Of a stretch of 6,425 bases of DNA, positions 1 to 4,488 are shown piece after piece. The translations under genes and the position numbers were made by a program. The notes under the pieces were generated by a model that worked only from the letters and a program-made list of their open reading frames with translations, was not told where the DNA came from and searched no databases. Each line of letters starts with the position of its first letter. Position 1 is the stretch's first letter. The stretch covers positions 1 through 6,425 of the forward strand of contig PKZR01000423.1 of the NCBI GenBank assembly GCA_003133815.1, in the 5' to 3' direction. This DNA comes from Limisphaerales bacterium (lineage in GTDB: Bacteria; Verrucomicrobiota; Verrucomicrobiia; Limisphaerales; UBA11358).

Positions 1-588
1 GGCGACTTCCACGCCGCGAACTATTTCCATGGCGGCATCGGGGATTTCCTTGCAGTCGCTCAAATACGCGAGCCGTCTGCGCCCGTCCTGCTCAAAAAGG
101 AAACCTGTCGTGGTCATGCTCCCGTGCGGCAGGTTCATCGGCGTGATTTTCAGATCGCCGATCTGAAACGGCGCGTCAATGACGTGTTCTTCGGGAATGA
201 AATAGCCTTTTGGCCACGGCCCTTTGTGAAAGGCGTAAATGAAAACGCGGCGGAGATGCTTCATCGTCGCCTCGCTCGCGTAAATCGGCAATGCCGAGTT
301 GCCGCGCAGATCGCAGAAACGGCGGCAGTCGTCCAGACCCATGATGTGGTCGGCGTGAGCGTGCGTGACCAGGACTGCGTCGAGCCAGTTGATTTTTTCG
401 CGCAGGCACTGGATGCGGAATTCCGGCGTCGTGTCCACCACGAGCTTCACCTTGTCCGTCGTGACATAGATTGAGGGCCGCGTGCGCCAGTTCTTCGGAT
501 TCGCCAGAAATTCCGGCGGATAATCCTTGCCGATGAGCGGAACGCCCTGCGACGTGCCGCTGCCGAGAAATGTAAATTCAAACGACAT
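1..588 (-). CDS. PhnP-like MBL-fold metal-dependent hydrolase (N-terminal 196 codons, cut by the left edge)
   Basis: Reading the minus strand from the ATG at 588 gives an open frame of 196 codons that leaves the window without a stop. The N-terminus FTFLGSGTSQGVP (residues 5-17) is the opening strand and loop typical of the PhnP / phosphoribosyl cyclic phosphodiesterase branch of the metallo-beta-lactamase superfamily. The metal-binding motif HAHADH is at residues 76-81, a further metal histidine is likely H155 (LPHG), and the bridging aspartate is likely D178 (LSDCKEIP). Family members are usually about 250-260 residues, so roughly 60 residues with the last metal histidine lie off the left edge. 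Known members are cytoplasmic, two-metal phosphodiesterases; the actual substrate cannot be told from sequence, and nothing here resembles a phn operon. The 69-base spacer upstream (589-657) shows no clear Shine-Dalgarno sequence. The fold is nearly certain; the substrate is open. Confidence 0.93.
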   Translation of the reverse strand, partial: MSFEFTFLGSGTSQGVPLIGKDYPPEFLANPKNWRTRPSIYVTTDKVKLVVDTTPEFRIQCLREKINWLDAVLVTHAHADHIMGLDDCRRFCDLRGNSALPIYASEATMKHLRRVFIYAFHKGPWPKGYFIPEEHVIDAPFQIGDLKITPMNLPHGSMTTTGFLFEQDGRRRLAYLSDCKEIPDAAMEIVRGVEVA

Positions 589-657
589 CGCGAAGTAAAA
601 TAGCAGAACCGCAAAGTCCGGCGAATGAAAATCCAAACGAAGAAGCCGATCTAAAAA

Positions 658-1449
658 CTAATTCAATTTTGGTGTGAGGCGGAAGAATCTGCCGTCCATG
701 GTGAAGCCGATGGATTGTCCCGGTTGGGAAACGGATTTGTAATTTCGGGACTGCATACGTTCAGTGACGTTCGTGGAATCCAGCGTTAGTTCCATGCTGA
801 ACCAGTCATTTGTCATTTCTGGCCGGGTCAAAATTTGGGTCGTGATGATGCAGGTTTTTCCGTTGCCAAGTGCAATGCGGTTTGGCTCATTGCTGGAAAC
901 TTCGACGACGCCCAAATCCGTCAACTTGGGCAAGTGCCGGTCAAGCCATCGTTTCAACGAATTAAACCGGGCCTTGTCCCAATCCAGCCGCCGCGCAAAA
1001 TCGTTCGTGGACTGGAGCGGGATAAATTTATCGTCGGTGCGCAGGTAAAAAGCCGCGATGCCGATGGTCTCGCCATCCCAGTTATAATACACCTGAAAGT
1101 AGCCGACATCGCCGACGGCGTAAAAATCTGTGTGCCGCTTGTCGTCCTCCGGGATGAGGCCGGACATTCCCTGCATCACTGGAACAAATACGGGCAACGC
1201 ATAATGATCGGGCTTTTTGTCGAGCTTCGAGCCGAATATGTTTGTCACGTCACCATATTTCAAAGGCCAGATTCGCGTTGAAATTATTTCCTCATATTCA
1301 GCTCGCAATGGCTTTAATTCATCGCGATCCCACGTTTCCCGGAGCGCGGTAGCGTTGTCTTGTGGCGTATCAAGACACAGAAGTATTTGTCCAAAAATTG
1401 GGCTGCAAATCCCAAGGATGACAAAACTAATAGCGATATGTTTCTTCAT
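658..1449 (-). CDS. Hypothetical exported or membrane-anchored protein
   Basis: I do not recognise this family. From the preferred start at 1449 the protein is 263 residues. It opens with MKKH and then an uninterrupted hydrophobic stretch of about 20 residues (IAISFVILG...), which is a signal peptide or an uncleaved membrane anchor. The cysteine after LGI does not make a good lipobox. The mature part has no repeats or obvious catalytic motif. Landmarks are WPLKYGDVTNIFG, YALPVFVP, a D-F-Y-x-VGDVGYFQVYYNWDG segment, and a C-terminal MDGRFFRLTPK. The frame stays open upstream to an ATG at 1545, but that would add 32 residues ahead of the signal sequence, and its first codons lie inside the 10-base repeat at 1531-1560, so the internal start is far better. 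No convincing Shine-Dalgarno sequence precedes either start. Spot counts of 60-base rows give 50% (661-720) and 42% (1201-1260) G+C against 67% in early recN (1621-1680). It is probably a lineage-specific periplasmic protein of unknown role. Confidence 0.75.
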   Translation of the reverse strand: MKKHIAISFVILGICSPIFGQILLCLDTPQDNATALRETWDRDELKPLRAEYEEIISTRIWPLKYGDVTNIFGSKLDKKPDHYALPVFVPVMQGMSGLIPEDDKRHTDFYAVGDVGYFQVYYNWDGETIGIAAFYLRTDDKFIPLQSTNDFARRLDWDKARFNSLKRWLDRHLPKLTDLGVVEVSSNEPNRIALGNGKTCIITTQILTRPEMTNDWFSMELTLDSTNVTERMQSRNYKSVSQPGQSIGFTMDGRFFRLTPKLN

Positions 1450-1576
1450 GGCGACTTTTGAGTATTCAAAATGTGCCCGTATTTGCTGGTAGTCTAGCGG
1501 CATTTTCGGCGACATGTAATTTTTCTTTTTTGCATCTACGTCCATCTGTGTTTATCTGTGGCTCGAAATTAGAGCC
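1450..1576. promoter_or_regulatory. Divergent intergenic region between the hypothetical gene and recN
   Basis: These 127 bases separate two genes transcribed away from each other, so promoters for both should lie here. The stretch is A/T-rich around 1515-1531 (a run dominated by T). It contains the 10-base repeats (1531-1560) and the start-codon hairpin (1559-1577). I see no strong -35/-10 pair and no recognisable SOS box of the CTGT-N8-ACAG or GAAC-N4-GTTC type, although recN is SOS-controlled in many bacteria. The promoter assignment rests on gene orientation only. Confidence 0.45.
1531..1560 (-). repeat. Three tandem decanucleotides of the CACAGAT type
   Basis: On the minus strand the region reads CACAGATAAA, CACAGATGGA, CGTAGATGCA: three adjacent 10-base units, the first two sharing CACAGAT and the third a degenerate copy. 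From general knowledge, arrays of CACAGAT-like decamers recur between genes in many Verrucomicrobiota and other environmental genomes, and automatic gene calls often run into them, giving spurious N-termini such as the MDVDAKKK that would result here from the ATG at 1545. Function unknown; the 10-base period equals about one helical turn. Confidence 0.7.
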
Positions 1577-1577
1577 A
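1559..1577 (+). promoter_or_regulatory. Small hairpin abutting the recN start codon
   Basis: TGGCTC (1559-1564) and GAGCCA (1572-1577) are perfect complements around a 7-base loop, GAAATTA. The last A of the 3' arm is the first base of the recN ATG. Two flanking G-U pairs (1558 with 1578, 1557 with 1579) could extend the stem over the whole start codon. There is no Shine-Dalgarno sequence in or next to it. It might lower recN translation, but six base pairs are weak and could be chance. Confidence 0.35.
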
Positions 1578-3256
1578 TGTTGACGACGCTGCGCATCAAA
1601 AACCTCGCCCTTGTGAGCGACCTCACGCTTGATCTCCAGCCCGGCTGCAACGTCATCACCGGCGAGACCGGTGCGGGCAAGTCCATCATCATCGGCGCGC
1701 TCAACCTCGTTCTTGGCGAACGCGCCGACCGTTCTCTCATCCGCAGCGGCAGCGAAAGCTGCTCCGTGGAGGCCGTGTTCGACGTGTCGAAACTCAAGAC
1801 TCCTCTGAAAAGTTTTCTGGAGGAGAACGGCCTTGAGCCATGTGAGGAAAACCAGCTGGTTCTCAAGCGCACCTTCACCAGCGCGGGAACCAATCGCCAG
1901 TTCGTCAACGGCTCTGCCACCACGCTGAACGTGCTCGCGACGATTGGCGAATGGCTGGTGGACATGCACGGCCCGCACGACCATCAATCATTGCTGCATC
2001 CTGCGAAGCAACTGCTGATTCTTGACGCGTTTGGGGGATTGGAAGCGGAGCGCGACGCATTTGGCAAGATGGTTTCCCGCCGGATCGCGCTAGATGTTGA
2101 AAAATCCGCGCTCGTTGTGGATGAAAAAACTTACGCACAGCAGCTCGACCTGTTGCGCTTTCAAGTCCAGGAAATTTCCGCTGCGCGTCTGCAAATTGGC
2201 GAGGACGAAACTGTCGAGGTCGATTTCCAGCGCGCGAGCAACGCTGCCAGACTTCTGCAATTAAGCCAGGCCGCGCTTGATTTGTTGAGTGAAAGCGAAA
2301 ATTCACTTCTCACCCAGGCGGGCGCTACCGGCCGCATGTTGCAGGAATTGCAGCGTGTGGACCCGGGCGCGGCAAATCTTGTCGGGCTGCACGCGCAGGC
2401 CGCTGGCATGTGGCACGAGTTACAGTCAGAACTCACCCGGTACGCGGAAAAAGTGGATGTTGACCCCGCGCGGCTCGCGGAACTCGAAGAACGGCTCAAT
2501 CTGCTCCACTCGCTCAAGCGCAAATACGGCGCGACGCTGGCTGAAGTCATCGCGTTCGGCGACGAGGCGAAAATCAAATTAGAATCGCTCGAATCGCGCG
2601 ACACGGAACTGGCGCGAATCAATTCTGAATTGAAAAAACTCGACGCGGAAATTCTGGACTCGGGCAAAAAACTTTCCGTCGCCCGCAAGAAAGTAATTCC
2701 TCAACTCGCCAAGGCTGTGGGCAAACAGCTCGACGATTTGGGCTTCAAGCAAAGCAAGTTTGATGTTGAACAGAAGTTGGCGGATGGGAGTTGGCTGAAG
2801 GGAGGCACATCTCCCAACTCCTCCGGCTTGGATGAAATTGAATTTCAGTTTGCACCAAATCCCGGGGAGCCGGCCAAGAATCTTCGCGCCATCGCGTCGT
2901 CCGGCGAAATGGCCCGCGTGATGCTCGCCTTGAAAACCGTGCTGGCTGCCGAAGACAAGATTCCCGTCCTCATTTTTGACGAGGTGGACGCAAATGTCGG
3001 CGGCGAGACGGCGAATGCGGTGGGCGAAAAGATGAAGCAGATTGCAGCCAAACGGCAGGTGCTTTGCATCACTCATCTGCCGCAGGTGGCTGCACCCGCC
3101 GACGCGCATTACGTCGTGACCAAGCAGATTCGCGATGGCCGGACCATTTCGGAGATTGCACTGCTGACGAAGAAGGAACGTGTCACCGAACTGGCGCGGA
3201 TGCTGGGCGGTCAGACCGATGCCGCGCGGAAACTTGCCGGGGCGTTATTGAAATAA
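1577..3256 (+). CDS. recN: DNA repair protein RecN
   Basis: Complete 559-residue RecN, the usual length. RecN is a cytoplasmic SMC-like ATPase that acts at DNA double-strand breaks early in RecA-dependent recombinational repair. The N-terminus MLTTLRIKNLALV fits the family and fixes the start. The Walker A motif GETGAGKS is at residues 29-36. A central, charged, mostly helical part (about 155-380) is the short coiled-coil arm. The C-terminal ATPase half has the signature SSGEMARVMLALK (from S441), Walker B VLIFDEVD (464-471, catalytic E469) and the switch-loop THLPQVAA (from T499, H500). The usual RecN signature is SGGE, so the first glycine is a serine here. A short stretch, SWLKGGTSPNSS, just before GLDEIEF looks like a small insertion between the coiled coil and the second ATPase half, and coincides with an inverted repeat in the DNA. 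The gene appears monocistronic, divergent from the hypothetical gene and convergent with the phosphorelay pair. No Shine-Dalgarno sequence precedes the ATG. Confidence 0.98.
   Translation: MLTTLRIKNLALVSDLTLDLQPGCNVITGETGAGKSIIIGALNLVLGERADRSLIRSGSESCSVEAVFDVSKLKTPLKSFLEENGLEPCEENQLVLKRTFTSAGTNRQFVNGSATTLNVLATIGEWLVDMHGPHDHQSLLHPAKQLLILDAFGGLEAERDAFGKMVSRRIALDVEKSALVVDEKTYAQQLDLLRFQVQEISAARLQIGEDETVEVDFQRASNAARLLQLSQAALDLLSESENSLLTQAGATGRMLQELQRVDPGAANLVGLHAQAAGMWHELQSELTRYAEKVDVDPARLAELEERLNLLHSLKRKYGATLAEVIAFGDEAKIKLESLESRDTELARINSELKKLDAEILDSGKKLSVARKKVIPQLAKAVGKQLDDLGFKQSKFDVEQKLADGSWLKGGTSPNSSGLDEIEFQFAPNPGEPAKNLRAIASSGEMARVMLALKTVLAAEDKIPVLIFDEVDANVGGETANAVGEKMKQIAAKRQVLCITHLPQVAAPADAHYVVTKQIRDGRTISEIALLTKKERVTELARMLGGQTDAARKLAGALLK
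2787..2821. repeat. Inverted repeat inside recN
   Basis: GGAGTTGG (2787-2794) and CCAACTCC (2814-2821) are perfect 8-base inverted copies with a 19-base spacer. A competing short stem is formed by GGGAG (2800-2804) and CTCCC (2811-2815). The repeat encodes the segment SWLKGGTSPNSS, which seems to be extra relative to typical RecN proteins. It may be the trace of a small inserted palindromic element, or chance. Confidence 0.5.
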
Positions 3257-3267
3257 TTTTCCACTGT

Positions 3268-3301
3268 CAGCCGGCAATGGCAGCTTTCATTTCACCGGCT
3301 G
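3268..3301. terminator. Candidate bidirectional hairpin between convergent genes
   Basis: CAGCCGG (3268-3274) and CCGGCTG (3295-3301) form a 7-bp G/C-rich stem around a 20-base loop. It lies 11 bases after the recN stop and covers the stop codon of the convergent response regulator. Neither side is followed by a proper U-tract (TAATTT on the plus side), and the loop is large, so this is not a textbook intrinsic terminator. Its position between converging genes only 30 bases apart is the main support. Confidence 0.35.
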
Positions 3302-4483
3302 TAATTTGCCGCGCAGAACGTGCATGAGGGCCTTGACGGTGAGTTCGATGAAGAGGAAGGGTTTGGCAATGAAATCGTTGCCGCCGGCCATCATGGAGCT
3401 CGTTCGGTTCTCGAAGCCGCTCAAGGCGGTGACGAAGACCACGGGGGTTTTTTTGTGCTGCGGCATCGCGCGCAGCTTGCTGCAAAGTTCGTAGCCGGTC
3501 ATGCCGGGCATGTCCACGTCGAGAAACACCAGGTCATAATTATTGTCCGTAAGCAGCTTGAGGGCTTCGTTGGGATCTTCGACGTTTGTGGTGTGAAGCT
3601 GGGCCTTGTCGAGCGCATAGACGACGGCACGCCGGGAAATGGCCTCATCGTCCACGACGAGGATGTTGACGGCGGGGATTTCCTGCCTGTCGGGCGCGAT
3701 GCCGCGTTCAAACAGGAAGCCAAGAAAATCAATGGCATTCGCTACAGTGCGAAGGGTGGATGGATTGATGTTTTTCGGCTTCTCATAAAGTTCCTTGAGC
3801 AGGGCCTCGATGGAATCGGCCATCTTGGCGATGATGTGAAGCCCGGCGACGCCCGCGTTGCCGGTGAGCGCGTGGATGCGGCGGTGAAGCTCGTAAATCT
3901 GTTTGAGCTGCATTACTTCGCCATCGGCCTTCACAAGTCCCTGCAAGCCGGAACGCAGGGTGGCGAGCGTGGCTGGCAGGCTTTCTGTGAATGATTTTTG
4001 CAGGTTGACCTGAAATGCCGTGTCGGCCTCCAGTGTGTTGGCAAGTGCGGGAGCAGGCAGGATTTTTTTCTCGTGCGTGCCTTCAATCGCCGGGCGCCCG
4101 GTCGGAACCGTCCCGCTGTCGCCGATGGTATGGCGCACGAGATCGAGGACTTCCTTCGGCGAGCAACTGGCCTTGGAAAGACATTTTGTAGCGCCGGCCT
4201 TCCACGCCTCCTGGATCAGGTTGGTCAGATAGGTATTGGAAAAAACGATGACGGGCAGCTTGGCAAAATCGTCCTCGCTTCGAATCTGCTTGATGACCTC
4301 GACACCCGTCATTTTGGGCAGCATGAGGTCGAGCACGATCATGTCGGGCTTGAATGTCCGCATCATTTTCAGGCCGGTCTCCCCGTCGAGGGCAATCTCC
4401 ACCTGATAACCTTCCACCGCTAGCTTGTTCCGGTAGACGTTGGCGACAATCTGGTTGTCTTCGATGATGAGGATTTTTTTCAT
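3287..4483 (-). CDS. REC-Hpt-REC phosphorelay protein (response regulator without output domain)
   Basis: A 398-residue cytoplasmic protein with three phosphotransfer modules. The first receiver (about 2-120) has acidic residues E8/D9, phospho-acceptor D52 (IVLDLMLPKMTG), switch S82 and K104, though the usual KP is KA. An Hpt-like helical bundle (about 157-262) has the motif HALTGNA with predicted phospho-histidine H204; the lysine normal in HxLKGxA is a threonine. The second receiver (about 271-392) has D278/D279, D322 (VFLDVDMPGMTG), T352 and KP at 374-375. No DNA-binding, cyclase or other output domain follows, so the protein probably relays or stores phosphate, or acts by protein contact. 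Its ATG overlaps the kinase stop (ATGA), which implies co-transcription and translational coupling, since no Shine-Dalgarno sequence is visible. The kinase next door is the obvious partner. The last codons sit inside the hairpin shared with the recN 3' end. Domain calls are secure for the receivers and good for the Hpt. Confidence 0.95.
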   Translation of the reverse strand: MKKILIIEDNQIVANVYRNKLAVEGYQVEIALDGETGLKMMRTFKPDMIVLDLMLPKMTGVEVIKQIRSEDDFAKLPVIVFSNTYLTNLIQEAWKAGATKCLSKASCSPKEVLDLVRHTIGDSGTVPTGRPAIEGTHEKKILPAPALANTLEADTAFQVNLQKSFTESLPATLATLRSGLQGLVKADGEVMQLKQIYELHRRIHALTGNAGVAGLHIIAKMADSIEALLKELYEKPKNINPSTLRTVANAIDFLGFLFERGIAPDRQEIPAVNILVVDDEAISRRAVVYALDKAQLHTTNVEDPNEALKLLTDNNYDLVFLDVDMPGMTGYELCSKLRAMPQHKKTPVVFVTALSGFENRTSSMMAGGNDFIAKPFLFIELTVKALMHVLRGKLQPVK

Positions 4484-4488
4484 TTTTT
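4474..4488 (-). other. ATGA overlap of kinase and REC-Hpt-REC genes between A6 and A7 runs
   Basis: On the minus strand the kinase ends TTG AAA AAA TGA. The downstream ATG uses the last A of the A6 run (4488-4483), and seven more A residues follow (4480-4474). The 4-base overlap (4480-4483) is a normal coupling arrangement. The A runs also make the site prone to slippage: one extra A in the A6 run, or a -1 ribosomal step at the last AAA before UGA, would join the two reading frames without a stop. The overlap is seen directly; slippage is inference. Confidence 0.85.

Noticed and set aside
124..474. Plus-strand open frame of 116 codons
   Set aside because: Antisense to the MBL-fold gene, whose metal-binding motifs are unmistakable on the minus strand.
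1450..1545. Extending the hypothetical protein upstream to the ATG at 1545
   Set aside because: It would place 32 residues, partly encoded by the CACAGAT repeat, ahead of a good N-terminal signal sequence; the start at 1449 is much more plausible.
1450..1576. LexA/SOS operator upstream of recN
   Set aside because: CTGTGTTTATCTGTGG resembles half of a CTGT-N8-ACAG box but lacks the second half and is part of the decamer repeat.
1466..1987. Minus-strand open frame of 173 codons across the recN 5' end
   Set aside because: Overlaps well-supported recN and runs through the intergenic repeat (PQINTDG-type peptide, a known artefact of these repeats).
3320..3994. Long plus-strand open frame (224 codons) antisense to the REC-Hpt-REC gene
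   Set aside because: It mirrors the codon bias of the real gene on the other strand; the protein has no domain character.
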